NCBI GenBank assembly: GCA_039707465.1
Contig: CM077643.1
Span: forward strand, 319,553,919-319,617,918
Direction of reading: 5' to 3'
Length of the DNA stretch: 64,000 bases
Source of the DNA: Rhabdophis nuchalis
Taxonomy: Eukaryota; Chordata; Lepidosauria; Squamata; Natricidae
Of the stretch, positions 46,035 through 56,377 are shown in pieces. The first letter of the stretch is position 1, and the number at the start of each line of letters is the position of its first letter. The notes under the pieces are model-generated. The model was not told the DNA's origin and did not search any database. It was given only the letters and a program-made list of their open reading frames with translations. The translations under genes were made by a program, and so were the position numbers.

Positions 46035-46740
46035 GTAACAGTACTGCCAAAAAGGCATTAAGAGTTAACCTAATTTTGTGAAGCTTCTTCTCTGGCACCA
46101 TAATACTGCTAACTAGGGCATACAGATCCTTTGCCAGACCAATTCTCAAATATAACTCAAATATAGCTCATCTACCTAGAATCCACACTGTATATCAGAC
46201 ATTAATACAATCGAGGGGGTCCAGAGGTATTTCACGAGAAGAGCACTCCATTCCTCTGCCCACAATAGAGCCCCTTATGCCACTAGGCTTGAAATTTTGG
46301 GCTTGGACAGTCTGGAACTGCACCACCTGCGGTCAGACCTAAGCATAGTACACAAAATAGTCTGCTACAATGTCCTATCTGTCAATGACTACTTCAGCTT
46401 CAACCACAATAATACATGGGCAAACAATAGATACAAACTCAAGATAAACTGCTCCAAACATGATTGCAGAAAATACGACTTCATCAACAAAGTGGTCAAT
46501 GCATGGAATGCTTTACCTGACTCCATTGTTACATCCTCAAACCCCCACAGCTTCAACCTTAAACTGTCTACCGTGGACCTCACCCTTTCCTAAGAGGTCC
46601 ATAAAGGGGGTGTGCATAAACGCACCAGCAGGCCTACCATCGCTGTCCTACTGTCTCCATTTATTTGTATTCATTTCCTTTGTTAATGTCCATGTTCATA
46701 CTTATACCTGTTATCTTGTGCATGTTTGACAAACAAACAA
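46035..46740 (+). mobile_element. Non-LTR retrotransposon 3' end, different family from L2 here
   Basis: Translated pieces include RPILKYNS, then LGLDSLELHHLRSDL, HKIVCYNV, and NAWNALPDSIV before a stop near 46593. This is the C-terminal pattern of CR1/Jockey/Rex-group reverse transcriptases. A 3' UTR of about 120 bp ends in (CAAA)n-like units at about 46727-46745. The N-terminal part needs frameshifts, so it is decayed. The clade is not resolved. Confidence 0.65.
46297..46593 (+). pseudogene. C-terminal fragment of a non-LTR reverse transcriptase
   Basis: The 98 codons lie downstream of the catalytic region. WNALPDS and the FNLKLSTVDL end fit the family's final helix-rich tail. It does not align with the L2 C-terminus of the same window, so it represents a separate LINE lineage. 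Confidence 0.6.
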
Positions 46741-47455
46741 ATACATTTAATATGAGTGATTAGTGAAAAATTACTTTGCTAACCTCCAGAAAACCTTGAT
46801 TCCTTAATGATTTAGATCATGATAATCTAACTTTCAGCCTCCCAGAATTTCATGATTTCTGGGGAAACATGTACATTATGTTTTTAAAAACATGTGAATC
46901 ACCACAATACTGTTGGAAGCTGTTCTGCAACTGTGTGCTTCTGTATCCCAGCTTGTAACTATGAAATGAATGGGAAGGGCTGTTATATGTGCACTTTAAA
47001 AAGATCTTGATTATTGGGCTTTTCTAGGGAATGTCAGGGAAAATACAATGGGATGCATTACCAGCTCTCCTGAAGAGCTTACGGATAAATTCTTCAGATA
47101 TAAATGCGATTGTTTGAAACATTTATACTTCTAAAAATAAAAATGTCATTGTTGTGAGCACCATAACTTGCAGACTCTCTATAAGAGAAGTGCAAATTGC
47201 TTATTGAAACTTTCCTATTAAACAGTATGCTGCAGTTTACAAAGACCAGGGCAATGCTGATGAAGCCTATATACAGTGTTGATGTAGAAGAGCCACTGTA
47301 TTAAATTGATATTCCAAATTGTTCCTTTTTCACCTTCTTTGCAATGTTTTTTTTTCAAATGGGAGTAAAAAGTTATGCATTTTTCTAGGGCAATAAAGCT
47401 GAACCCCAATATTGATTATCAATTTGGATAGGAGTGCATTACAAGAAAGTAACTA

Positions 47456-48376
47456 GGAAGGAAATCCTAGTGATTTAACTGGTCATATGTGATTGGTGAT
47501 TTAACTGGTCATATGTCTAGGATGGATTTTGAAAGAATGTCATATTTTTTAAGATTTCAGAACATTCCTGAGGAGAGTGGGGAAGATTTACCTGAATTAA
47601 TGAGTACAATTTTAGCAGACTACCTACACAAACCTAAGGAGGAATTAAGGGGTGACATTGATTTGATATATAGAATAAATTCAGCATATGCCAGGATAAA
47701 TGAAGTACCTAGAGAGATACATATTAAATTTGTTAGAAGGTCAACAAGGGAAAGGATATTGAGGGCACAGAGAGACAGTCCCCTGGTTTATCAACAGATA
47801 GAGATCGCTATCTTGAAACAGGTCCCGAAGAAGATTAGAGAGATAAGGAAGTATTCCTTCTTGTCCAAAAGATTATTTAAAAAGGGGGTCTGGTTTAAGT
47901 GGGTGATGCCGGAGAGAATGTTGGTGTTTTGGGAGGGGGGAAGAGTAAGAATTAAAACAATTGCAGAGGCGCAAGCCTTTCTTGAAAAACACTCCTCAAC
48001 CCTTGAGGATGAAAGTGGGGGAGCAGAGGCGGCCGTGGCCCCGCCCACTGGGGGCCAGGGAAAAGAAGATACAATTGCCAATTGTATCTTAGATCTCAAA
48101 AATGACTTAATTTGATTATATTATAACTTTGTTTGGATGTTTAAACACGTTTGCTAGCATAGTTCTTTTTCTTTTATTATATTGATATATTTGCATTTCT
48201 TTCCACTTTGTAGTACAAATGTATGTTAAATGAACCATCTATTTTATGTATGAAGGCTCGGAGGGAGTCAACGACCTCGATGAAAAAGTTATCAAAATGT
48301 CTTTACTCAACTTACCCTTTACCTTATTTGTAAAAAATTTATAAAACCCAATAAAACATTTTTCATTAAAAAAAAA
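47456..48376 (+). mobile_element. L1-type ORF1-only (HAL1-like) retrotransposon insertion
   Basis: The order is ORF1, stop at about 48115, about 250 bp of 3' UTR (with AACGACCTCGATGAAAAAG and AATAAAAC), then poly(A). AAAGTAACTA at 47446-47455 and at 48377-48386 is a 10-bp target duplication. The 3' UTR aligns along its whole length with that of the minus-strand copy at 17200-17816, and in both it directly follows ORF1 with no ORF2. The 5' end is truncated and begins with a 26-bp tandem duplication. Confidence 0.85.
47489..48115 (+). CDS. L1 ORF1p-like RNA-binding protein (5'-truncated)
   Basis: 208 codons are open. Residues about 18-105 read as the L1 ORF1p RRM (YFLRFQNIPEESGEDLPEL, then IYRINS and PREIHIKFVRR). 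About 105-172 reads as the C-terminal domain (ILKQVPKKIRE, GVWFKWVMPERMLVFWEGG, AEAQAFLEKH). An Ala/Gly-rich tail precedes the stop. In L1 elements this protein trimerises and binds its RNA; the N-terminal coiled coil is not present, so the first ATG is not the native start. Lack of stops over 208 codons suggests a fairly young insertion or chance preservation. No promoter is seen. Confidence 0.7.
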   Translation: MIGDLTGHMSRMDFERMSYFLRFQNIPEESGEDLPELMSTILADYLHKPKEELRGDIDLIYRINSAYARINEVPREIHIKFVRRSTRERILRAQRDSPLVYQQIEIAILKQVPKKIREIRKYSFLSKRLFKKGVWFKWVMPERMLVFWEGGRVRIKTIAEAQAFLEKHSSTLEDESGGAEAAVAPPTGGQGKEDTIANCILDLKNDLI

Positions 48377-48389
48377 AAAGTAACTAAGG

Positions 48390-49401
48390 GCACAGATCTT
48401 AATTTAGGAAAAAGAAGAAACACATTCATTTCAGGGTTTAAAAACCCATTTACCTGAGATTAAATACAGAAAAGCTTTCTCCTTTCCATTACTTTCCCAA
48501 ATACTGCCATTTCAACTTGCCCCCCATCTTCATGGTCATCTTTCATTTGTCATTCCAGCTTTATTTCCCACATTTCCCTTGGCAACTTATATTTACCCAC
48601 AAGCAAGTCCTTTTCTTTTCAGTTTTCATTAGATGCATTTTCAATAAGACACTTTTGGCTTGCATAGGCTTGTAGTTTCTAGGCCACTAAATCAACATAC
48701 ACAGGAGATCATGTAGTAAAGTTATTCCTGGTATGCTTCTGACTGCATGTGAAGGCGACTCATATATGAAATGTTTTCCCACTATTGTTCATCATGACAG
48801 CAAACCACAAAGCTGTTATGCTGTCACCAATTTGCAGTTTGCATGGCGTAAAAGAAAAGTGGAGAAAAAAAACACCCCAAACAGAACAGAATTGGGCAGT
48901 CCTATGCAGTATTATCATGGGATTTAACCCCATATCCCCATTCATGGATTTCAAATCAACATGTTAACATTCACCTTGTTTCATTCTGGAGGAAATATAT
49001 CTGGCTTTTTTCTTCTCTGGTATACCAGAGAGAACCATAGCTACTCATTCAGATTATGATTATTGGTGAAATCTTGGGTAGTTAGGATCCACTTTCCAGT
49101 TTACAATGCATAGTAATTTCAAATTAGGGACAGCTTCTATAAAATAAATACAAAGTAGCAAACATGCCTACTGTATTAAATTATAGTACCCCCTCGGTTT
49201 ATGAGCCAAAGGATCCTCATCAATGAAATATTGTGTCCAGGAGGGTCTAATATCCACAGACATTATAAATCCTTGTTAATTATTTGTAATTCAATGTTGA
49301 TCTGCTTGTTATCCATCAAACACATTAAGCTTCAATTCCATTACCTTGAGCCAACTTAGTTCATAAGAACTATATTGCTACACATCTGAAAGGCACTACA
49401 G
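48390..49401. other. No gene recognised
   Basis: AT-rich; no supported feature. Confidence 0.4.
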
Positions 49402-49531
49402 CAGGAGTATCAAACTAGCGGCCCATAGGCTGGATGCATCCTGCACAGGCCACTCCCACCCCAGCTCCGTGGAGAAAAACATTGCAAAACATTATGTGGC
49501 AGCAATATGAACCTTGAGTTTGACACCCGTG
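49402..49531. mobile_element. hAT-like MITE (CAGGGGTGTCAAACT type), short
   Basis: The ends CAGGAGTATCAAACT and AGTTTGACACCCGTG are imperfect inverted repeats of the same type as 31314. The flanks CACTACAG and TACTAGAG match at 6 of 8. 130 bp, non-coding. Confidence 0.75.
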
Positions 49532-50534
49532 TACTAGAGTAACTAAACTGTCTTATATTTAGAAGTGCCTGACATACGTGATTCTCAGTATTTTTCAGAC
49601 ACATTTGAAGGGAAGATGATCTAACCTCAAAGTGTAGTAGAAACTTATTGGTTTTTCTTTGGATTTTTTTTTGGACGGGCCTACACATTTTCTCCTTATG
49701 GTTCTTAATATCTTGATTTCATAGTAAAACTTTGATTAGCTTTGAACGAGAGGAAGACAACTTTGCTTTTTTTTTTTTAGCCATGGTAATGGAGGAATGG
49801 CAGCAGAAATACTTATTTGCTCAATGTTGTACTAGCAGCTAGAACCAAGGAGTATAGTAAGAAGGTATGCCAAAAATAATGGCAATTTATTCTCACTTTG
49901 CAACATTCAGTAGGCTACAGATGTTCAGGCACCAAAATGATCTGTACATTTAAAAAAGAAATCACAGTTCTTGCGATTATACCAATTCAGAATGCATGAC
50001 ACACATTCTTCTAAATCACTCCCAGCCTTATATATACAGAGAAATTACGACATTAAAAAAAGGAGGTTAGAATTCTTTTGTTTAATATATGCCTTTAATA
50101 TATTTTGAACTGAAATAATCATGCACCTTGTTAAGCATTCTAAGGTGACTTAATTTTCTATATAATGTGTATATCTCTAATGCTATCTAACTGGAAATTA
50201 TTTCGCCAGCATCCAAAAGCAATTCTGGACACACATACACCCTCAATCATCTTATCAGAACATATGTGCTTGATATTTGATATTAAACATATGTTTGCCA
50301 TTTGATTCTTAATGTCTGAAAATGCATTATTGTTACTGTTCTTTCAATTTACACAGTGTTGTATAATCTTTTTGTGGACTTTCTTTTTCAGAGCATGCTT
50401 TTACTCCAACCGGTGCATTTTAAATGGTTGTATGTTTTGAGTTGCAATCCACGCCATAAAATCTTAATTCAAAACAATTATTTTGCCATTTTAAAAGTGA
50501 GGTATAACAAATTTCTTAGGCATTGTTACATTGT
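49532..50534. other. No gene recognised
   Basis: AT-rich; no supported feature. Confidence 0.4.
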
Positions 50535-50787
50535 TACTACTGGTTTAACAACCAGTTCACTGAGTGCGCGCTTTGGACGCATGCACAGTTCAGAGAATAC
50601 TTACCTTACGGATTGCTGTTTGGGAAGGAAAACAGCTGAGCTGTTTTCACGACTCAGCTAAGAAGATAAAGCGCAGGGGTGGGTGGGTGGGACCACTTGC
50701 TTGGGGGAGCAAACCGGTTCGCTCCCAGCTGATTTTCAGAGCTACAGGTTCATTCGAACCGGTCCGAACCTGTAGATCCCACCCCTG
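50535..50787. mobile_element. hAT-like MITE remnant, left boundary uncertain
   Basis: The right end GTAGATCCCACCCCTG is a hAT-type terminus. Internal GCAAACCGGTTCGCTCCC and GAACCGGTCCGAACC give it the accepted 'contrast-with-ACCGG' composition of this MITE group. CAGGGGTGGGTGGGTGGG at 50674 lies inside. A left terminus and duplication were not found. Confidence 0.5.
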
Positions 50788-51308
50788 CATTTTTAGTTGG
50801 ATGATCCTGAATATGTCAATTAAACAGACTTCCATAACCTCCTAGAGAGGTTATGGAAACAAGTGTCTTTTCACTGACAAACGTATTCTGGTAATAGTGG
50901 TTATCTGCAATACATAACCTATTGTGTGTATTTGTGTCTATGTATATGTATGTGACAATAAGCTCAAGCATGTCTATTTTGAAATAACAATGAATGGAGC
51001 AAAATACTTGTTGGGAACATTTTTAAAATATTTAGTGAAAGGGCCAAGGGAACGTCAGAGAAGAAACTGAGAGTTATGAATGATGACAAAGAGCTCAGCA
51101 AATCCTCTGAACACCATGGGACAATACAAATGTCTTTCCCAGGGCCGTGTCATCTTTCCTGGAAGCTGTTTGAACATGACTAACATAATGAATGGTTGGC
51201 TGTGTGACTAAGGCTCAGTTAGACCTTTGCAGTAGTAGAGAAGGTCAGAAACTTGAAAGTAATTACTAGTTAGGTCCAGGGTGTTTGTCAGCTGTTCCAT
51301 GTGCTTTG
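50788..51308. other. No gene recognised
   Basis: No supported feature. Confidence 0.4.
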
Positions 51309-51334
51309 CAATATATATATATATATATATATAT
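51309..51334. repeat. (AT)n microsatellite
   Basis: About 13 AT units. Confidence 0.9.
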
Positions 51335-51519
51335 TCTCCAGATACTCTGTCCTAATGGAGAAATGGTGTTTGACTTTTGCATTTGCTCTTCTTTCTACTG
51401 CCTTTGTACAGCTGTCAAATGATTGCTAAGTTGCCAAATGCTGCTGTCTAGCAGCTGTCTCATAGCCTTGATCTCCTCCGATTCAAGCAGCAAATACCTT
51501 TTGAACATGGCAACAGTTA

Positions 51520-51548
51520 AAAGAAAGAAAGAAAGAAAGAAAGAACGA

Positions 51549-51584
<36 letters not shown>

Positions 51585-51725
51585 ACGAAAGAACGAAAGA
51601 ACGAAAGAACGAAAGAACGAAAGAACGAAAGAACGAAAGAACGAAAGAACGAAAGAACGAAAGAATGAAAGAAAGAACGAAAGAACGAAAGAACGAAAGA
51701 AAGAAAGAAAGAAAGAAAGAAAGAC
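51520..51725. repeat. GAAA/GAAC microsatellite with 8-bp higher-order period
   Basis: It begins as (GAAA)n, passes through a long block of strictly alternating GAAA and GAAC units (about 51585-51665), and returns to (GAAA)n. Phe/Ser-rich and Lys/Glu-rich open frames across it are composition artefacts. Confidence 0.95.
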
Positions 51726-52227
51726 ACAAGCAAAAGCAAAAGAGGCCGTTGGTTTTTGTTTTTGTTTTTTTAAAGCGAAACAGGAATCTTCTGTAGGGTA
51801 ACTTTCCTTGGACCGGAGGCTGTTTTCAGCATTTGCAGCAAAATAGGGTAAAAATAACATTTCATTTAAATTCATTTAATTACATCGATTTTAATTACAT
51901 TTTATTTAAAGGGTTTAAATTATGCATAATTAATGTGTTGATTCTCTCCGATTACGTCTTTAACAATTGTCCCTTTCTGTCAAATTCAAAATGGCCATTT
52001 GCCGAGAACATTTTGAGGTCTCTGGGGGGACCTTAAGCTTATGAGAATTGTGGACCTTGGGACCATTGCTATGAATGCAAAGAAGTGCTGAAATTCTGAA
52101 AACACAAGGGCAAGAAGAGCATATGGGAGGCAGGGAGTAGAATAAAAATAACACGCTTTTGGTATTTTCATGCCAAACATTTTTGGCTACTTAAACAAAT
52201 GTCATTTTCCTGAATGCGGGGGTCATT
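51726..52227. other. No gene recognised
   Basis: No supported feature. Confidence 0.4.
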
Positions 52228-52738
52228 TTAGATAGTAAGGCCACACTTGGAATACTGCATTCAGTTTTGGTCATCACACTGTGAAAAAGATCTTGAGACT
52301 CTGGAAAGAGTGCAGAGAAGAGCAACGAAGATGATTAGGGGACTGGAGGCTAAAACATATGAGGAACGTATGCAGGAATTGGGTATGGCTAGTTTAGTGA
52401 AGAGAAGGACTAGGAGAGACATGATAGCAGTGTTTCGATATCTCAGGGATTAGAAGAGGGAGTCAAACTATTCTCCAAGGCACCTGAAGGTAGAACAAGA
52501 AGCAATGGGTGGAAACTAATCAAGGAGAGAAGCAACTCAGAACTGAGGAGAAATTTGCTGACAGTTAGAAAAATTAATCAGTGGAACAGCTTTCCTCCAG
52601 AAGTTGTGAAAGCCCCAACACTGAAAGTCTTTATGTTGGATAGCCATCTGTCTGAAATGGTGTAGAGTTTCCTGCCTGGACAGGGGGCTGGCCTTGAAGA
52701 CCTTCAAGGTCCCTTCCAACTCTGCTATTGTATTGTAT
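52228..52738 (+). mobile_element. CR1 LINE 3' portion with (TATTG)n end
   Basis: It starts within the late ORF and ends TTCCAACTCTGCTATTGTATTG, the CR1 end that in snakes seeds CAATA/TATTG microsatellites (family knowledge). The closest relatives are the minus-strand copies at 54921 and 60491. It is followed at once by the unclassified repeat at 52740. Confidence 0.85.
52247..52660 (+). pseudogene. CR1 reverse-transcriptase C-terminal tail, broken
   Basis: The frame reads [14 protein letters not shown] then [25 protein letters not shown] and [11 protein letters not shown], and stops at about 52453. Compared with the copy at 54990-55634, about 15 bp after the RYLR codons are missing, which shifts the frame. 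Later parts continue in another frame to the family's end. Confidence 0.75.
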
Positions 52739-52739
52739 T

Positions 52740-53590
52740 ACTAGCTGTATCCGGCCACACGTTGCTGTGGCCCAGTTGGTTAAATGACCAACCAATCTGT
52801 GTATAGATGTACACCTGCACACACAAACACATACACACAACCACCGTATAACCCCCAACCTACCTACCTACTGTATTTTCCCTCTCTCTCTCTATCCCTC
52901 TACCTACATAAATACCTACTGTATTTCTCCCTCTCTATCTATCCCCCTACCTACCTACCTACTGTATTTCCCCCCCTCTCTCTATCCCTCTACCTACCTA
53001 CCTACCTACCTACCTACCTACCTACCTACCTACCATGCAGCCTCCTGGGACCAAAAATGGGCCACATTGGAGTGTGCCATCCCCTGCGCCTTGTTTTGGG
53101 CCTAGTAGGCCTCCATACAGCCTCCTGGGACCAAAAATGGGCCACCTGGGAGTGTGCCACACCCCATGCCTAGTTTCGGGCCTAGTAGGCATCCATACAG
53201 TCTCCTGGGATCAAAAATGGGCCACAAAGGAGTGTGCCACCCTCTGCGCCTTGTTTTGGGCCTAGTAGGCCTCCATGCAGTGTGGGAACATTGGAGGCTT
53301 ATTCAGTTGCTGAGGAAATGACCATTGGAAATGTGAGGGGTGTGTGCGTGATGCATCATAAGAAGCAGCCAGATGGGAGGAGCTACAGGGAGGTGAAAAC
53401 CTGAGAAGTGCACACCTTTTACATTTGTGCTGCTTGCATTTGACACACGTGTGCTAGCCACATAAAAGGTACGTATTATATCATCGGAGGTCCTTGGGAA
53501 CATTGTGTAAAATTTTGGTGTTGATTGGTCCAGTACTTTCTGAGATTAGCGGCTTTGCACAAACTATTTTACATTTTTATTTATATAGAT
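52740..53590. repeat. Unclassified interspersed repeat, copy 2
   Basis: It starts ACTAGCTGTATCCGGCCACA and ends ATTTTTATTTATATAGAT, like the copy at 39258-39802. It contains CTAC/CTCT microsatellites (about 52858-53035) and three 80-bp tandem units absent from copy 1. Confidence 0.6.
53041..53280. repeat. Minisatellite: three 80-bp units
   Basis: Units start at 53041, 53121 and 53201 with CCTCCTGGGACC or TCTCCTGGGATC. Each carries AAAAATGGGCCAC, GGAGTGTGCCA and GGGCCTAGTAGGC at the same offsets. Spacing is exactly 80 bp with no indels; differences are scattered substitutions. Confidence 0.92.
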
Positions 53591-53927
53591 AGGATCTTCC
53601 CATGCTGCAGGATTAGGACTATAGGAGGCCATCTAAGGAAAGAGGAAATTACATCAGATATATAATATCAAGTGTTCTGTTAGAATGTTCATTACTGTTC
53701 ATTGCAGTAACTGAATACCAAGTTGTTGATATGTAAAATTCATATTGTTTTGTACCACTGTGTGTTCTATTTTGTTTATGTTTGCACAGTGGTTCAGTCT
53801 GATCAGGATCATAATACGCGGAAAAATCATAAGCTGTAATTCTTTGTTGTAGTCCCTTTCACCCACTTGGATTGAAGCCACATGCAATTCATGGGGGAGA
53901 GAATAGAGTTTCAAAATAAGGTAGTCC

Positions 53928-54370
53928 TCAACTTACAACAGTTCATTTAGTGACCATTCAAAGTTACACTGAAAAGTTCAAGTTGTCCAATACAGATCAG
54001 GCCTGCCATGTGTAAGGAGGAATAAAACACTGGCACTGAACATGCATTTATGATCGTTTTTCCCAGTTACAACCGTTGCTGCATCCCCATGATCATGTGA
54101 TCAAAATCCAGATGCTTGGCAATTGGTTCATACTTATGATTGTTGCTGTGTCCCAGGGTCATGTGATCACATTTTGCAGTCTTCTGGCAAGCAAAGTCAA
54201 AAGGGATGCCAGATCCACTTAACAACCAGGTCACTAATTTATCAACTGCAGTGATTCACTTAACAATGGTGGCAAGAAAGTCATAAAATGGAGTAAAATT
54301 CACTTAACAAATGTCTCATTTAACAACAGAAATTTGGACTCAGTTGTGGTCATAAGTCGAGGACTACTTG
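53928..54370. mobile_element. CAGGTAGTCCT-family MITE with an inserted inverted copy of its flank
   Basis: The ends AGGTAGTCCTCAACTTAC and GTCATAAGTCGAGGACTAC are the family's inverted repeats. The interior is as in 34868 except for about 56 bp at 53976-54031, which is the reverse complement of host DNA at 54386-54438 just beyond the right end. Confidence 0.75.
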
Positions 54371-54438
54371 TACTGGGGAAGGATGAGTGTTTTATTCCTT
54401 ACACATGGTGGGCCTGATCTGTATTGGACAACTTGAAC
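53976..54438. repeat. Inverted repeat pair, one arm inside and one arm outside a MITE
   Basis: Arm 1 (53976-54031) begins GTTCAAGTTGTCCAATACAG; arm 2 (54386-54438) is its complement, ending ACAACTTGAAC. The first 28 bases pair perfectly; overall there are two substitutions and one 3-base gap. The spacing is about 355 bp. Confidence 0.88.
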
Positions 54439-54456
54439 AATTTCATTGGATTAAAG

Positions 54457-54531
54457 GAGTGTTTCTCAACTTCAGGCACTCTGAGATGGGTTGGTACTTC
54501 AACTCCCAGCCAGCAAGTTTGAGAAACACTG
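54457..54531. mobile_element. Short hAT-like MITE of the TTTCTCAAC group
   Basis: The ends GAGTGTTTCTCAAC and TTTGAGAAACACTG are inverted repeats. CTTCAACTCCCAGCCAGC comes from the foldback arm. The flanks GATTAAAG and GGCTAAAG match at 6 of 8. At 75 bp it is a reduced derivative of the 35338 type. Confidence 0.7.
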
Positions 54532-54920
54532 GGCTAAAGTAAAATAGAAAGCAGTGTACATTTTAAGCACTTAAGTGACTTATAATTACATGTCTGATGC
54601 AGATATCTACTTCTATATCTATACATCTGTATCTCTAGCAACTCTATCTACATCTTTGAAGAATAACAAGATTGAAATTAGGCTGCCTAATTCTTGGTCA
54701 AGCAGATCTGTAAATTCCTTAGCAAGCTTTTCCATAGTGCTATCAAGGTTAATGCTATCAACCCTTCCCTCAGTGCTGACATTATCACCTAAAATAAAAG
54801 TGCTGACATTTAAAGATCTGGCCATGTGATTATCCCCATTCTCCTTTGCTTTTTTTTCTTTTAAGACCACATTCCCTGGTGCTTTGTACTTGGTTTTATT
54901 AAATCACAGGGCAACTTATA

Positions 54921-55665
54921 CAATACAATAGCAGAGTTGGAAGGGACCTTGTAGGTCTTCTAGTCCAACCCCCTGCATGGGCAGGAACGTTATACCATTT
55001 CAGACAAATGGCTGTCTAACATCTTTTTAAAGACTTCCAGGGTTGGGGCATTCACAACTGCTGGAGGCAAGCTGTTCCAGAGGTTAATTGTTCTTACTGT
55101 TAGGAAATTTCTCCTTAGTTCTAAGTTGCTTCTCTCCTTGGTTAGTTTCCACCCATTGCTCCTTGTCCTGCCCCCAGGTGCCTTGGAGAAAAGTTTGACT
55201 CCCTCTTCTTTGTGGCACCCTCTGAGATATCGGAACACTGCTATCATGTCTCCCCTGGTCCTTCTCTTCATCAAACTAGACATACCCAGCTCCTGCAGCC
55301 GTTCTTCATATGTCTTAGTCTCCAGTCCTCTAATCATCTTGGTTGCTCTTCTTTGCACTCTTTCCAGAGTCTCCACGTCTTTTCTACATCGTGGCGACCA
55401 AAACTGTATGCAGTATTCCAAGTGTGGCCTTACCAAGGCACTATACAGTGGCATTAACACTTCACGCGATCTAGATTCTATCCCTCTGTTGATGCAGCCT
55501 AGAACTGTGTTGGCTTTTTTGGCAGCTGCTGCACACTGCTGGCTCATATTTAAATGGTAGTCCACTAGGATTCCGAGATCCCTCTCACAGTTGCTACTAT
55601 TGAGCAAGGTACCACCTATACTGTACTTGTGCATTTGGTTTTTCTTGCCTATATGTAGGACTTAA
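54921..55665 (-). mobile_element. CR1 LINE 3' portion, minus strand
   Basis: The left end on plus is CAATACAATAGCAGAGTTGG, the CR1 3' end with its seeded pentanucleotide. Coding sequence follows to the 5' truncation near 55665. It is the best preserved CR1 in the window. Confidence 0.88.
54990..55634 (-). CDS. CR1 ORF2 C-terminal fragment (214 codons)
   Basis: The open frame covers the region after the reverse-transcriptase catalytic motifs: CERDLGILVDYHLNMSQQC (motif E region), [57 protein letters not shown] and LDSHLSEMV before the stop. The YADD box lies upstream of the truncation, so no enzyme activity is possible. Absence of stops implies a young insertion. Confidence 0.85.
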   Translation of the reverse strand: MHKYSIGGTLLNSSNCERDLGILVDYHLNMSQQCAAAAKKANTVLGCINRGIESRSREVLMPLYSALVRPHLEYCIQFWSPRCRKDVETLERVQRRATKMIRGLETKTYEERLQELGMSSLMKRRTRGDMIAVFRYLRGCHKEEGVKLFSKAPGGRTRSNGWKLTKERSNLELRRNFLTVRTINLWNSLPPAVVNAPTLEVFKKMLDSHLSEMV

Positions 55666-56207
55666 TAGGTAGTGACAATTAGGCTACCATTGAGGGTGGG
55701 TATATTTTATTGCTTCAGGTTTTATATACCAATGTACTGGGAACTCACCAAATGGAAGCTATTTGGCTTAATTTTACCCAAATAAATAAATAAAATATCT
55801 TTTAAAGATAATTTTGGGTGCTTTTGCATCTTTAATGCCCTAAAATGGAAAGTGATCCTTTTAAAGCCAGTATTGAGACACTAAATTTGTTTATTGCTAT
55901 CCCATCGGTTATTAGGCGGCTAACAAACATGGTTTAAATGATTCACATTAAAGTCTGGATTAAAATGGCCTCTTTGAAGGTTTGATATGAACTCACGGTG
56001 TGTGTACTATGTAGCCTAAATCAGTCTGCTGCAAGATGGAAGATTATGGAATGCTAGATGAATTTTGACTTCCTAGCAAGTAACTGTCACCCAACTAGTT
56101 TTATCCACACCATCCATAACTATAAATAAACTTTCTGGAGGAATTTGTGTATGGGTGCATATGATTGCTTATGTGTCCTCAAGTCATTTTCAGCTAGCAA
56201 CTCCGTG
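55666..56207. other. No gene recognised
   Basis: No supported feature. Confidence 0.4.
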
Positions 56208-56377
56208 CAGGTAGCCCTTGCTTAATGACAGTAATTGGGCCTGGAATTTCTGTTGCTAAGCAGTTGGTCATAAAATGTAATATCACATGACTACATTACT
56301 TAGCAATAGCAATGAGCAGTCCCCAGATGCCATTGTTAAATCAATTGCCATGGGTTGTTAAGCAAGGACTTCACATG
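56208..56377. mobile_element. Short CAGGTAGTCCT-family MITE
   Basis: The left end is CAGGTAGCCCTTGCTTAATG and the right end GTTGTTAAGCAAGGACT. At about 170 bp it is less than half the size of the other copies and has lost the GATCACATGATC core. Confidence 0.65.

Noticed and set aside
45985..46740. Host gene exon around WNALPDSIV
   Set aside because: The motif order matches the C-terminus of non-LTR reverse transcriptases, and the sequence ends in a LINE-type (CAAA)n tail.
51395..51875. Phe/Ser-rich and Lys/Glu-rich open frames
   Set aside because: They are translations of the GAAA/GAAC microsatellite and have no sequence outside it that looks coding.
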